64,000 bases of DNA. It comes from Sphingomicrobium lutaoense. GTDB taxonomy: Bacteria > Pseudomonadota > Alphaproteobacteria > Sphingomonadales > Sphingomonadaceae. The stretch spans positions 1 through 64,000 of the forward strand of contig NZ_JACICF010000002.1 of assembly GCF_014195685.1 (NCBI RefSeq), given 5' to 3'. The notes under the pieces are model-generated. The model searched no databases. It was not told the origin of the DNA and saw only the letters and a program-made list of their open reading frames with translations. A program made the position numbers and the translations under genes. Of the stretch, positions 54,891 through 64,000 are shown piece after piece; position 1 is the first letter of the stretch; each line of letters opens with the position of its first letter.

Positions 54891-57173
54891 ATGGCAGAAG
54901 TGGATGCCAAGCTGAACAAGGTCCAGGTCGCGAGCCTGCCGCCCGCCGACAGCGGGCGCGGCATTGCGCGCCTGCCTGACGGACTGATGCGCGAACTCGG
55001 CCTCAAGGACGGGGACCCGATCGAGATCCGCGGCAAGCGCGTCACCCCCGCGGTGGCGGTCAGCGCCTATGATGACGACAAGGGCCTCGACATCATCCGC
55101 ATCGACGGCCTGCAGCGGTCGAATGCCGGAGTGGGCACGGGCGACTTCGTCAATGTCGCGCGCACCAGCGTGAAGCCTGCCACGCGCGTGGTGTTCGCCC
55201 CCGCGCAGGCCAATGTCCGCTTGCAGGGAAGCGCCGAGGCACTGCACCGCAGCTTTGCCCACCGCCCGCTGACCAAGGGCGATTTCGTTGCCACCGCAGG
55301 GCACCAGCGGGTCAATGCCGACATGCCCGAGCAGCTTCGCCGCCTGCTCAACGCACCTGCCTTCGCGCTCCAGGAAATCCGTCTCAAGGTGGTCGATACG
55401 GTTCCCGCGGGGATCGTGCAGATCGACGCCAATACCGAAGTCAGCCTTCAGCCCGCGGGCGAACGCGAGCCGTCCGACGGGCGCGCCAGCGTTACCTATG
55501 ACGATCTTGGCGGGATGACCGACACGATCGACGCGCTGCGCGAGATGGTCGAACTGCCGCTGCGCCATCCCGAACTGTTCCAGCGCCTCGGGGTCGATCC
55601 GCCCAAGGGCGTGTTGCTCCACGGCCCGCCCGGGACCGGCAAGACCATGCTTGCCCGCGCGGTCGCCAATGAATCGGACGCCAAATTCTTCCATATCGCG
55701 GGGCCCGAGATCATGGGATCGGCCTATGGCGAGAGCGAGAAGAAGCTGCGCGGCCTGTTCGAGGATGCCGCCAAGAGCGCGCCTTCGATCATCTTCATCG
55801 ACGAGATCGATTCGATCGCGCCCAAGCGCGACCGTGTGCAGGGCGAAGCCGAAAAGCGGCTCGTCGCCCAGCTTCTCACTCTGATGGACGGTCTAGAGCC
55901 GCGCCAGAATACCGTGGTGATCGCCGCGACCAACCGTCCGGATTCGATCGACGATGCCTTGCGCCGCCCGGGTCGTTTCGACCGCGAGATCGTGATCGGC
56001 GTCCCCGACATGACGGGTCGCCGCGAGATTTTCGGCATTCACATGCGCGGCATGCCGCTGGCCGACGACGTCGATATCGAACGGCTCGCCAAGCGCACCT
56101 ATGGCTTCGTCGGGGCCGACATCGCGGCGCTCACCCGTGAGGCCGCGCTGGAAGCGGTGCGGCGGATCATGCCGCAGATCAATCTCGAAGAAGACACCAT
56201 CCCGCCCGAGGTTCTCGACAATCTGTCGGTCACCACCGAGGATTTCGCCGAGGCACTCAAGCGTGTCCAGCCTTCGGCGATGCGCGAAGTGATGGTGCAG
56301 ATGCCCGATGTCGAATGGGACGATATCGGCGGCCTTGACACCGCGCGAGACAAGCTGCGCGAAGGGATCGAGCTTCCGCTCACCCATCCCGACGCCTTCC
56401 GCCGGCTGGGCATCCGTCCGGCCAAGGGCTTCCTGCTCTATGGTCCGCCGGGCACCGGCAAGACGCTTCTTGCCAAGGCGACCGCGCGCGGAAGCCAGGC
56501 CAATTTCATCGCCACCAAGTCGTCCGACCTTTTGAGCAAATGGTATGGCGAGAGCGAGCAGCAGATCGCTCGCCTTTTCGCCCGGGCCCGGCAGGTCGCG
56601 CCGACGGTGATCTTCTTCGACGAGCTCGACAGCCTCGTTCCCGCGCGTGGCGGCGGACTGGGCGAGCCGCAGGTGACCGAACGGGTAGTCAACACCATCC
56701 TCGCCGAGATGGACGGCCTCGAGGAATTGAACAATGTCGTAGTGATAGGGGCAACCAACCGTCCCAATCTCATCGACCCCGCTCTCCTGCGCCCCGGGCG
56801 CTTCGACGAACTGATCTATGTCGGCCCGCCCGATGTCGCGGGACGGCGCCGCATCCTTGCCATCCATACCGACGGCATGCCGCTATCGAAGGATGTCGAC
56901 CTCGAGAATCTCGCTCGCCGGGCCGAACGCTTTACGGGCGCCGATCTCGAGGATCTCACTCGCCGCGCGGGTCTTATCGCTCTTCGTCGCAACGACAAGG
57001 AGCCGGTGGTGACCATGGCCGACTTCGAAGCGGCGCTCCGCGAGACCCGCGCCTCGGTGACCGAGGAGATGATCGAGCAATATGCCAAGATCCAGGACAC
57101 GCTGAAGGCGGATGCGGTCAAGCCGCGCGGCGGCATCGGTTTCCACATCCCCGACACGCCCGAGAAGGATTAG
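54891..57173 (+). CDS. CDC48/VCP-like double AAA+ ATPase
   Basis: 760 residues with archaeal/eukaryotic CDC48 architecture. N domain ([20 protein letters not shown], residues 1-190), then two AAA+ modules: D1 Walker [19 protein letters not shown] and Walker [17 protein letters not shown]2 Walker [19 protein letters not shown] and Walker [18 protein letters not shown]. Both arginine-finger regions ([20 protein letters not shown]) are present. Unfolds proteins in archaea; in bacteria this family is uncommon. No C-terminal HbYX motif. Preceded by a regulated-looking leader. Confidence 0.93.
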   Translation: MAEVDAKLNKVQVASLPPADSGRGIARLPDGLMRELGLKDGDPIEIRGKRVTPAVAVSAYDDDKGLDIIRIDGLQRSNAGVGTGDFVNVARTSVKPATRVVFAPAQANVRLQGSAEALHRSFAHRPLTKGDFVATAGHQRVNADMPEQLRRLLNAPAFALQEIRLKVVDTVPAGIVQIDANTEVSLQPAGEREPSDGRASVTYDDLGGMTDTIDALREMVELPLRHPELFQRLGVDPPKGVLLHGPPGTGKTMLARAVANESDAKFFHIAGPEIMGSAYGESEKKLRGLFEDAAKSAPSIIFIDEIDSIAPKRDRVQGEAEKRLVAQLLTLMDGLEPRQNTVVIAATNRPDSIDDALRRPGRFDREIVIGVPDMTGRREIFGIHMRGMPLADDVDIERLAKRTYGFVGADIAALTREAALEAVRRIMPQINLEEDTIPPEVLDNLSVTTEDFAEALKRVQPSAMREVMVQMPDVEWDDIGGLDTARDKLREGIELPLTHPDAFRRLGIRPAKGFLLYGPPGTGKTLLAKATARGSQANFIATKSSDLLSKWYGESEQQIARLFARARQVAPTVIFFDELDSLVPARGGGLGEPQVTERVVNTILAEMDGLEELNNVVVIGATNRPNLIDPALLRPGRFDELIYVGPPDVAGRRRILAIHTDGMPLSKDVDLENLARRAERFTGADLEDLTRRAGLIALRRNDKEPVVTMADFEAALRETRASVTEEMIEQYAKIQDTLKADAVKPRGGIGFHIPDTPEKD

Positions 57174-58462
57174 AGGCGGCGCCAACCCCAGGCGACGAGG
57201 ATCAGCAGGATTGCCGCACAGACGGTAAAGGGTAGTAACGCGTCCACACCATAGGCGAGGATGCCGAGGGTCGGCGCCGCGACGAAGGCCAGCCCGTTGG
57301 CCGAAGTAACGATGCCTGCCACCCCGCCCTGTTCGGCAAGCGGCACAGCAAGGCTCGCGCCGGCGGTAAAACCGGGCCGCACAAGCCCGAAGCCCAGATG
57401 CTGGATCGCGAAACCAAGCACGATCGCATAGAGGCTGTCCGCGAGCATGGTGGCGACCATGCCCAGCGCGGCGACGAGACTGCCGACCAGCACGAGCATT
57501 CGGGGGCTCCAACCCAGACGAGGGATGAGCCCCCATTGCGCTGCCAAGGTGGCGGCCGCGCCCGCCATCATCACCAGCGAAATTTCGCGCTCCGAGCCGC
57601 GCGCATCGAGACCCAGCCGGTCAATGGTGAAAAAGCCCACTACCGTCAGGATCGCCGCCATCGCATGGTTGCTCGCCACCCCGGCGAGGATCCAGCCGCG
57701 AATACGCGGGTCGTGCCAGCGCAGCCTTTTCTTCATCCGCTGTCCGGTGGCGGCGCGGACGCTCGCGCCCGTGGGCGGACTCGCGACCGAGGGATAGCTC
57801 ATTGCCGCGCCGCGCCCCCGGCGGCGACCCAGGTCGTTGGGCAGCCCCGCGAGAATGAAAGCAAACACCAATGCGCCGAGCACCGCGAAGACGAACAGCG
57901 GCCCCGACAGCCCCAGGAAGGGAAGGACGAACAGCGGTGCGAGCGCGGGACCGACGATGGTGCCGAGACTGAAGCTCGAAGCCAGGCCCGCGAGCGCGTT
58001 GACGCGCGCGCTGCGCCGCGTCTTGGCGGCCAGATAGGCTTGTGTCGCGCTGGGCGTCGCGCAACCGAAGATGCCGTAGAAGCCGCGCACCACCGCAAAA
58101 AGGATGAAGGTAAGAAGCGGCCCCACCAGCCCTTTCAGGCCCAGGAGCAGCACGATTCCGCACAAGAGCGAGGACAAGGTGAAGCCCGCCCCCACGCCGA
58201 GAAGGATGAGCGGCTTTCGTCCCTTGCCGTCGGCGAGCCGCGCCCAGATCGGTGCGAAGGCCACCCAAAGTGCCGCCGAAGTGGAAAAGGTCAGCGCGAC
58301 ATAGAGATCGGGCACCTCGATCGCGCGTCCGATCGCTGGCATCACCGATTGGAGCGCGGTGTTTCCGGCCGCCGCAATCAGCATCGCGGCGTAAAGCAGG
58401 AGGAACTGCCGGGTAGTCAGTGCGCTGCCCGCGATCCTGCCGAAACTGGGGGCCTGATTCAT
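57170..58462 (-). CDS. MFS transporter
   Basis: About 430 residues, twelve predicted helices, with loop GLGRAP-like RLADGKGRKPLILLGVGAGF between helices 2 and 3 (motif A) and a long cytosolic linker (LGRRRGRGAAMSYPSVASPP) in the middle. TetA/drug-efflux-type family; substrate unknown. Start is either 58468 or the next ATG at 58462. Stops overlap by 4 bases with the CDC48-like gene. Confidence 0.85.
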   Translation of the reverse strand: MNQAPSFGRIAGSALTTRQFLLLYAAMLIAAAGNTALQSVMPAIGRAIEVPDLYVALTFSTSAALWVAFAPIWARLADGKGRKPLILLGVGAGFTLSSLLCGIVLLLGLKGLVGPLLTFILFAVVRGFYGIFGCATPSATQAYLAAKTRRSARVNALAGLASSFSLGTIVGPALAPLFVLPFLGLSGPLFVFAVLGALVFAFILAGLPNDLGRRRGRGAAMSYPSVASPPTGASVRAATGQRMKKRLRWHDPRIRGWILAGVASNHAMAAILTVVGFFTIDRLGLDARGSEREISLVMMAGAAATLAAQWGLIPRLGWSPRMLVLVGSLVAALGMVATMLADSLYAIVLGFAIQHLGFGLVRPGFTAGASLAVPLAEQGGVAGIVTSANGLAFVAAPTLGILAYGVDALLPFTVCAAILLILVAWGWRRL

Positions 58463-58577
58463 GTCCAAGGGCCTAGATTGTGCGCCGCGATAAGGACAGC
58501 CCTTGCTTGCAAGTTTAACCTGGATTTGCCATCGCCAGGGCTGGATAGTGTATTGCGTTCGGGGGAAAGCAGGTCAG

Positions 58578-59195
58578 ATGAATTTCACGCGGACATTGGC
58601 AGGCGACTTGCGCAAGGCCGTCAACCGGCGCCGCCGCCATGGCCGGTGGAAATTCCTGCGCGGCTTTTTCAAGAACCCGGTGATGGTCGGATCGGTGGTC
58701 CCTTCGAGCCGCATCCTGATCGACAAGATGCTCGAACCCGTCGACTGGCAGACCTGCCGGCTGTTCATCGAATATGGTCCGGGCGTGGGCACCTTTACCC
58801 GCGAAATCCTCGACCGGCTGCATCCCGACGCGCGGTTGATCGCGATCGACACCAATGAGGATTTCATTGCGCACCTCAAGGAAGAGATTGACGATCCGCG
58901 GCTGATCGCGGTGCATGGCTCGGCTGCCAATGTCGAGGAGATCGTCGCCGATCACGGGTTCGACATGGCCGACTATGTCGTCTCGGGGCTGCCTTTCTCG
59001 ACGCTGCCGCCCGGGCTGGGCGACACGATCGGGCGCGCCACCGCCAATGTCATCGCGCCGGGCGGGGCCTTCCTCGTCTATCAGTTCAGCCCCAAGGTGC
59101 GGCAGTTCCTCCAGCCCCATTTCGACCGCATCGACAGCGGCTTCGAATGGCGCAACATCCCGCCAGCCACTCTCTTCTGGGCGTGGCGCAGCTAG
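58578..59195 (+). CDS. phospholipid N-methyltransferase-like protein (PmtA type)
   Basis: 205 residues starting MNFTRTLAGDLRKAVNRRRR, then FLRGFFKNPVMVGSVVPSSR, IEYGPGVGTFTREILDRLHP (SAM-binding), DYVVSGLPFSTLPPGLGDTI and FLVYQFSPKV. Matches small alphaproteobacterial PE N-methyltransferases or rRNA-dimethylase-like proteins. Next to the convergent phospholipase D-type gene, consistent with phospholipid metabolism. Confidence 0.8.
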   Translation: MNFTRTLAGDLRKAVNRRRRHGRWKFLRGFFKNPVMVGSVVPSSRILIDKMLEPVDWQTCRLFIEYGPGVGTFTREILDRLHPDARLIAIDTNEDFIAHLKEEIDDPRLIAVHGSAANVEEIVADHGFDMADYVVSGLPFSTLPPGLGDTIGRATANVIAPGGAFLVYQFSPKVRQFLQPHFDRIDSGFEWRNIPPATLFWAWRS

Positions 59196-59199
59196 ACGA

Positions 59200-60378
59200 T
59201 CAGTCTTCCGACAGGTTGAAGTTGAGGCGCCTCGACACGGTATAGTCGATGGTGGTCACCAGCCAGTGCGACAGCGCCCATTTGAAACGGCGCCACCAAT
59301 TGGCGCGGCGCCGGTGCTTCTCGGGCGTGATCTCCACGCTGTCTTCCAGTTCGCGGTCGATCCATTGGCGCATCGTGCGCGCAAAGTCGGCATCCTCGAT
59401 CCGCAGCATCACCTCGAGGTTGAGCCGCAGGCTTCGGAAATCGAAATTGGACGAACCGACATGCACCGCATCGTCGATCACGAGCAGTTTGCTGTGCAGG
59501 CGGCAGCGTTGATATTCCCACATGCGCGCGCCCATCCGCAAAAGCCGCGAATAGGTATGGCGCGCCGCCGCGATGGTCGCCTCATTGTCGGACTTGGCGG
59601 CAGTAAGGATGCGCGTCTGCCCGCCCCGCCTGGCGACGCGCCCCAACCGCCAGAGCATGTGACGCGTCGGCGAGAAATAGGCCGCGACGAGATCGACGCG
59701 CTCGGCCTGGACGATCTCGCGGGCGACGGCGCCGGGCCAGGGATTGTGGCGTGGCAGGGGACCGGCGAGCACCCATTGGATCGGCCCTTCGGTCTGGCTG
59801 TAGCGGATGATCAGTTCGCGCAGCCGCCGTGCCAGCGGGCGGGGCGAGCGCGCCCAGGCATCGAGAGCATCGAAATAGGCGGCAATATGCGCCGCCGAAG
59901 GCCCGCTCAGTTCGATCCAAAGATCGCGCCATGCCCGCTCATGATCGTCGAGATAGTCGTTGCCGATATTGGCCCCTCCGACGATGACATGGCGTTCATC
60001 GGCAATCAGCAGCTTCTGGTGATTGCGGATGAAATAGCGCCGCCCGATGCGCGGGTGGAAGATGAGATAGTCGCCACCGGCCTCGCGCACCGGCCGGTAA
60101 TAGTCGTCGGGCGTCTTGCTTGACCCGAAACTATCGATGATGAGCCGTACCTCGACCCCGCGCCGCGCCGCGCGCACGAGCGCTTCGAGCACCTTCTGGC
60201 CCGCTTCATCGTCGAGGAACATGTAGAACAGCAGCCGGAGGCTCTTTTGGGCGCCGTCGATCCGCTCGATCAGGGCATCGAAACGGTCCTTTCCGCTGTC
60301 GAGGAGGCGCAATTCATGGCCTGCCACCTCGTGGCGAAGCGGTGCGGCGGGATCGGGAGACTTGGGCGGCCTGGCCAT
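59200..60378 (-). CDS. phospholipase D-family cardiolipin synthase-like protein
   Basis: 392 residues with two HKD motifs: RNHQKLLIADERHVIVGGAN and RLHSKLLVIDDAVHVGSSNF, both with the following G-G/S-x-N. No N-terminal membrane helices, so it is of the ClsB/ClsC type rather than ClsA. It transfers phosphatidyl groups to make cardiolipin. Start at 60378; in-frame extension to 60495 is not conserved. Confidence 0.88.
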   Translation of the reverse strand: MARPPKSPDPAAPLRHEVAGHELRLLDSGKDRFDALIERIDGAQKSLRLLFYMFLDDEAGQKVLEALVRAARRGVEVRLIIDSFGSSKTPDDYYRPVREAGGDYLIFHPRIGRRYFIRNHQKLLIADERHVIVGGANIGNDYLDDHERAWRDLWIELSGPSAAHIAAYFDALDAWARSPRPLARRLRELIIRYSQTEGPIQWVLAGPLPRHNPWPGAVAREIVQAERVDLVAAYFSPTRHMLWRLGRVARRGGQTRILTAAKSDNEATIAAARHTYSRLLRMGARMWEYQRCRLHSKLLVIDDAVHVGSSNFDFRSLRLNLEVMLRIEDADFARTMRQWIDRELEDSVEITPEKHRRRANWWRRFKWALSHWLVTTIDYTVSRRLNFNLSED

Positions 60379-60498
60379 GGCCCTTGTCTTTCGCCGAGCC
60401 GGTGGCTGCTGGCAAGGCGCCTGATTGACTCTTCGAGGGTTCGTCCCTATCTCGCCCCCTCGATATTTTCCACGTCCTGACAAGAAGGTAGGCACGCT

Positions 60499-60855
60499 AT
60501 GGCGCGCGTTACAGTCGAAGATTGCGTCGACAAGGTTCCCAACCGTTTTGACCTGGTGCTGCTGTCGGCGCAGCGCGCGCGGCAGATTTCGGGCGGCGCC
60601 GACCTGACGATCGATCGCGATCGCGACAAGAATCCGGTCGTTGCCCTGCGCGAGATTGCCGAGCAGACGATCAAGCCCAAGCAGCTCGAGGAAGCGATCA
60701 TCACCGGCCTGCAGCGCGTGCAGCTCGACGATGACGACGAGATCGATGAAGTGTCGAGCCTCGCGGAATCGGCCGAAGCGCTGCGTCTCACCGCTGCGGC
60801 TCCGCCGCGCCCGACGCCTTCGGCAGCTCCGGCGGACTATGATCCCAAGAGCTGA
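60499..60855 (+). CDS. rpoZ: DNA-directed RNA polymerase subunit omega
   Basis: 118 residues, starting [57 protein letters not shown]. Omega stabilises beta' assembly. In many alphaproteobacteria rpoZ is followed directly by the rsh gene; here an HxlR-type gene and a small secreted protein intervene. Confidence 0.96.
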   Translation: MARVTVEDCVDKVPNRFDLVLLSAQRARQISGGADLTIDRDRDKNPVVALREIAEQTIKPKQLEEAIITGLQRVQLDDDDEIDEVSSLAESAEALRLTAAAPPRPTPSAAPADYDPKS

Positions 60856-60880
60856 TCGAGCAAATTTCGAAAAATGAAAA

Positions 60881-60905
60881 GGCGGTCCCTCGGGGCCGCC
60901 TTTTT
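60881..60905. terminator. bidirectional terminator between rpoZ and hxlR-type gene
   Basis: GGCGGTCCC/GGGGCCGCC stem with TTTTT (60901-60905) on the plus strand; on the minus strand AAAA/TGAAAA gives T runs. It separates convergent genes. Confidence 0.8.
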
Positions 60906-60909
60906 CATG

Positions 60910-61413
60910 TCAGAGCTTGCCGTCCCAGCTGTCTCCGCGCCTGAGCGCGGTGCCGGTCCTTCGGTCGAGCCACATCAGGTCTTTCAAATCGAGTTCGCGG
61001 CCATCCTCGCTCATCAGCCGGATCCGCCGCACGGGCTTTCCGTCGCGCTGGTCGGCAAGGACGATGTCCGACTGGCCGTGGCACCAATCCTCGCCCCACT
61101 GGCGCAGGGCCACGACGACCGGGAGTAGCGCCTCGCCCTTGGGCGAAAGCGAATAGATGACCTTGCGCCGGTCGCTGGGATCGGGCTCGCGCTTCAGAAT
61201 GTCGCAGCCGACGAGCTTCTGCAGGCGGTCGGACAGGATATTGCGGGCGATCCCCAGCCCCGCCTGGAACTGTTCGAAATGGCGCAGGCCGTTGAAAGCG
61301 CCACGAAGGATGAGAAAGGCCCATTTCTCGCCGATCAACTCGATCGCATGGGGCAGCGGACATTGCAGCGCCGCTTTCTTGAAATTCTCGATATCGGGTT
61401 CGATTCCGCTCAA
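60910..61413 (-). CDS. HxlR family winged-helix transcriptional regulator
   Basis: 167 residues, with CPLPHAIELIGEKWAFLILR, GAFNGLRHFEQFQAGLGIAR, NILSDRLQKLVGCDILKREP, typical HxlR. The first cysteine (QCPL) is the redox-sensitive one of the family. Probable TTG start at 61413 with GGAG 8 bases upstream. Divergent from the small secreted gene at 61540; the shared spacer holds a candidate operator. Confidence 0.88.
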   Translation of the reverse strand: MSGIEPDIENFKKAALQCPLPHAIELIGEKWAFLILRGAFNGLRHFEQFQAGLGIARNILSDRLQKLVGCDILKREPDPSDRRKVIYSLSPKGEALLPVVVALRQWGEDWCHGQSDIVLADQRDGKPVRRIRLMSEDGRELDLKDLMWLDRRTGTALRRGDSWDGKL

Positions 61414-61474
61414 CTCGTTTCACTCCGCCCGATGGTCCAATCTTCTTTCCTTAGCGCGTCGGCGAACAAATAAC

Positions 61475-61520
61475 AGTTGCAAATTAAAATCGACCTCCTA
61501 ATGAGTTGCAAAACACAACT
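61475..61520. promoter_or_regulatory. candidate HxlR operator in divergent spacer
   Basis: AGTTGCAAA occurs twice in direct orientation (61475-61483 and 61504-61512, 29 bases apart). The second copy forms an inverted repeat AGTTG-N7-CAACT (61504-61520). Its AT-rich setting between divergent genes fits an operator. Confidence 0.45.
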
Positions 61521-61539
61521 ATAAATGAGGAGCTGACCC

Positions 61540-61821
61540 ATGCGTATCCTTCTTGCCCTTGCCGCTTTTCTTCCCGCTTCGGCGATGGCTGCGCCGATGA
61601 TGACCGCCACGCCCGAATCGCCTGCATCGGCACGCGTGATTACCAAGGGCGCGGCATGGAATTGCCGCGAAGGCCAGTGCCGCGCCGCCTCGGCCGACAG
61701 CCGCCCCGCGGTGCTGTGCCAGCGCCTTGCCAAGGAAGTGGGCACGATCAGCAGCTTTTCGGTCGACGGGCGCACCTTCGGCGAAGAGGACCTCGCCAAA
61801 TGCAATGCCAAGGCGCGCTAG
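61540..61821 (+). CDS. small secreted protein with two-cysteine module
   Basis: 93 residues. Signal peptide MRILLALAAFLPASAMAAPM, then a domain with WNCREGQCRAASADSRPAVL and CQRLAKEVGTISSFSVDGRT, containing four cysteines. Similar short exported proteins are frequent in sphingomonads and Caulobacter; function unknown. GAGGAG is 7 bases before the ATG. Probably controlled by the divergent HxlR regulator. Confidence 0.8.
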   Translation: MRILLALAAFLPASAMAAPMMTATPESPASARVITKGAAWNCREGQCRAASADSRPAVLCQRLAKEVGTISSFSVDGRTFGEEDLAKCNAKAR

Positions 61822-61882
61822 ACGGCGGTTCGAGACCATTTTGCACTTGCGAACAGGGTAGTTCGCCCCCCATCTAGGGCCT

Positions 61883-63994
61883 GTGCTGAGACAATATGAA
61901 CTGATCGAAAAAGTCCGGGCCTATGACCCGGAGGCGGACGAGGCGCTCATCAACCGCGCCTATGTCTTCTCGATGAAGGCGCATGGCGCCCAGGTGCGCG
62001 CCAGCGGGGATCCCTATTTCAGCCACCCTATCGAGGTGGCGGGGATCCTCACCGATCTCAAGCTCGACGATGAGACCATCGTCACCGCGATCCTCCACGA
62101 CACGATCGAGGACACGGTCGCGACCCATGAGCAGATCGAGAATTTGTTCGGGGAGAATGTCGCTCGGCTGGTCGATGGCGTGACCAAGCTGTCCAAGGTC
62201 GAGGCGATGAGCGAAAGCGAGCGCGCGGCTGAGAATTTGCGCAAGTTCCTGCTCGCGCTGTCGGGCGATATCCGCGTGCTATTGGTGAAGCTCGCCGACC
62301 GCCTGCACAACATGCGCACACTCCACCATATTCCCAAGGAAGAGAAACGCCGCCGCATCGCCCGCGAGACGATGGATATCTATGCGCCGCTCGCTGAGCG
62401 CATCGGCATGTACGAGATGATGAAGGAGATGCAGACGCTCGCCTTCAAGGAACTCGAACCCGATGCCTATGCCTCGATCACCCGCCGCCTCGAGCAACTG
62501 AACGAGCAGGGCGGCGACCTGGTCAACCGGATCGGTCTCAACCTCCAGCTCCATCTCGAGGACCATGGCATGTCGGCCGAGGTCACGGGGCGCGAGAAGC
62601 ACCCCTATTCGATCTGGAAGAAGATGGCCGAAAGGCACATCAGCTTCGAGCAATTGTCCGACGTGATGGCTTTCCGCGTGATCGTCGATACGGTCGATGA
62701 CGTCTATCGCGCGCTTGGCCTCATTCACCAGCGCTGGCCGATGGTGCCGGGCCGCTACAAGGATTTCATCTCGACACCGAAGCGCAACGGATACCGTTCG
62801 CTCCACACCTCGGTCATCCATGACAGCAACATGCGGATCGAGATCCAGATCCGTACCCGCGAGATGCACGAGCAGGCCGAGCGTGGCCTCGCTGCCCATT
62901 GGGCCTACAAGGAAGGCAAGCCCGCCGCGGACATCAAGGTGCCGTGGATTTCCGATCTCGTCGAAATCCTCGACCATGCCGCCAGCCCCGAGGAACTGCT
63001 CGAGCATACGCGCATGGCGATGTACCAGGACCGCATTTTCGCCTTCACTCCCAAGGGGGAGCTCATCCAGCTGCCCAAGGGCGCCACGCCGGTCGATTTC
63101 GCTTATGCGGTCCATACCGACCTTGGGGACCAGACCGTTGGCGCGAAGGTCAATGGCCGCGTGGTGCCATTGCGCACCCTTCTCGACAATGGCGACCAGG
63201 TGGACATTCTCGCCTCGGAATCGCAGCATCCCCAACCAAGCTGGCTGCGCTTCGTCGCGACGGGCAAGGCGCGCTCGGCGGTTCGCCGCTTCGTGCGCCA
63301 GAAGGAAGCCGGCGAGACGATCGAACTGGGCCGCAAGATCTTTCAGGAAATCGTCGAACGGCTCGAAGGCGATCTGCCCAAGGATCCGGTCAAGACCGCT
63401 GCCCGCGCACTGATGATGGATGACGAGGATGCGCTGATGAAGGCGATTGCTCGTCGTCGCCTCACCGATGAAGCGGTGATGGAAGCACTGGTCCCGGGTT
63501 CGACCACCGAGAAGAAGGGACTGTTGGGGCGGCGGCGCAAGAAGCGCAAGACGCCGGGCCAGCGGCAGGCGATCTCGATCAAGGGGCTGACCGCCGGCGT
63601 GGCCTATGACCTCGCCGAATGTTGCCACCCCATTCCGGGCGACCGCATCGTCGGCGTGCGCGGCGAGGACGAAGCGATCGACGTCCATGTCATCGGCTGC
63701 GACAAGCTCGCCAACGGGGTCGATGCCGACTGGATCGATCTGTCATGGGGCGAAAGCGACGGCGGCACCGCGCGGATCACCGTCGTGCTGCGCGACGTCG
63801 CGGGCGCGCTGGGCGAAATGGCGGGCATCTTCGGGGCGAAGGACGCCAATATCGTCAACCTGCAGCTCGCGCACCGCGACGGCAGCTTCCACACCTTCCA
63901 TGTCGATGTGGAACTGCACGACCTCGCGCACCTCCACGCGATCATCGCCGCGCTGCGCGCGTCCGACGTGGTCAGCCAGGCCGACCGGATCTAG
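61883..63994 (+). CDS. rsh: bifunctional (p)ppGpp synthetase/hydrolase (Rsh)
   Basis: 703 residues. HD hydrolase domain: FSHPIEVAGILTD, ILHDTIEDTVATHEQI (intact HD). Synthetase domain: RYKDFISTPKRNGYRSLHTS. TGS domain: DRIFAFTPKGELIQLPKGAT; C-terminal ACT: TARITVVLRDVAGALGEMAG. All domains intact, so a bifunctional long RSH protein. Starts with GTG at 61883. Stringent response hub of alphaproteobacteria. Confidence 0.95.
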   Translation: MLRQYELIEKVRAYDPEADEALINRAYVFSMKAHGAQVRASGDPYFSHPIEVAGILTDLKLDDETIVTAILHDTIEDTVATHEQIENLFGENVARLVDGVTKLSKVEAMSESERAAENLRKFLLALSGDIRVLLVKLADRLHNMRTLHHIPKEEKRRRIARETMDIYAPLAERIGMYEMMKEMQTLAFKELEPDAYASITRRLEQLNEQGGDLVNRIGLNLQLHLEDHGMSAEVTGREKHPYSIWKKMAERHISFEQLSDVMAFRVIVDTVDDVYRALGLIHQRWPMVPGRYKDFISTPKRNGYRSLHTSVIHDSNMRIEIQIRTREMHEQAERGLAAHWAYKEGKPAADIKVPWISDLVEILDHAASPEELLEHTRMAMYQDRIFAFTPKGELIQLPKGATPVDFAYAVHTDLGDQTVGAKVNGRVVPLRTLLDNGDQVDILASESQHPQPSWLRFVATGKARSAVRRFVRQKEAGETIELGRKIFQEIVERLEGDLPKDPVKTAARALMMDDEDALMKAIARRRLTDEAVMEALVPGSTTEKKGLLGRRRKKRKTPGQRQAISIKGLTAGVAYDLAECCHPIPGDRIVGVRGEDEAIDVHVIGCDKLANGVDADWIDLSWGESDGGTARITVVLRDVAGALGEMAGIFGAKDANIVNLQLAHRDGSFHTFHVDVELHDLAHLHAIIAALRASDVVSQADRI

Positions 63995-64000
63995 CCGACC

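Noticed and set aside
57398-58858. 486-codon plus-strand frame
   Set aside because: Antisense to the MFS transporter and out of frame with the PmtA-like gene.

Overview
This is a GC-rich, densely packed chromosomal segment from an alphaproteobacterium, most likely order Sphingomonadales (a Sphingomonas/Sphingomicrobium-like organism). That placement is an inference from the TonB-dependent receptor, DUF2093, DUF1489, the CobS/CobT + J-domain + BolA neighbourhood, a FprA-type flavoprotein, CarD, one bifunctional Rsh protein and an RpoZ/omega gene. No transposase, integrase, phage gene or CRISPR array was seen. Most of the window is conserved housekeeping DNA with small accessory insertions.

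Layout. 1-1256: 5' part of a YadA-like trimeric autotransporter adhesin cut by the window edge. 1.5-5.7 kb: hotdog-like protein, DJ-1/PfpI protein, tRNA-Pro(CGG), FprA-type reductase, PHA-system protein, M15 peptidase-like protein. 5.7-9.2 kb: ClpB and a methyltransferase. 9.2-15.4 kb: two tandem small secreted paralogues, a TPR + 2OG-Fe(II) oxygenase, a large TonB-dependent receptor and a small exported protein. 15.4-22.7 kb: DUF2093/xseA facing purD, an HhH protein, CorC-type protein, OmpA lipoprotein, tadA, rpmB. 22.7-30.7 kb: phytase-like esterase, CobT/CobS, J-domain protein, BolA, pirin, hydrolase, nusB. 30.7-37.2 kb: esterase, thiL, K+-independent-type H+-pyrophosphatase, infA-maf-RNase-yacG, tRNA-Phe(GAA). 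37.2-40.9 kb: K+ channel-like protein, a SLOG-like multi-membrane protein, nhaA. 40.9-44.4 kb: an ECF sigma/anti-sigma pair beside a secreted subtilase and a Gly/Ala/Ser-rich secreted protein. 44.4-49.2 kb: etfBA, exoD-like, sucC, dinB. 49.2-57.2 kb: CarD, two DUF2807 proteins, DUF1489, mgtE, cyclophilin, SDR and a CDC48-like double AAA ATPase. 57.2-64 kb: MFS transporter, PmtA-like methyltransferase, phospholipase D-type synthase, rpoZ, HxlR regulator with a small secreted protein, and rsh.

Strongest leads. (1) The 40.9-44.3 kb ECF module has a near-identical 28-bp promoter-like element in front of both secreted-protein genes. At the sigma/subtilase junction the element forms a 10-bp perfect dyad, so two divergent ECF promoters would occupy the same DNA. 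(2) The protein at 37678-39489 joins a SLOG-like Rossmann domain to a four-helix membrane region, an architecture typical of nucleotide-signalled effectors, and lies back to back with a K+ channel-like gene. (3) Promoter-plus-terminator units without an ORF, upstream of the CDC48-like gene and between the phytase-like and cobT genes, look like small RNAs or attenuators. (4) Tandem secreted paralogues and an HxlR cassette with a candidate operator are small accessory modules inside conserved neighbourhoods.

Limits: all assignments come from reading translations and motifs by eye. No database search, structure prediction or statistics were run, and starts are chosen from Shine-Dalgarno spacing and family length.
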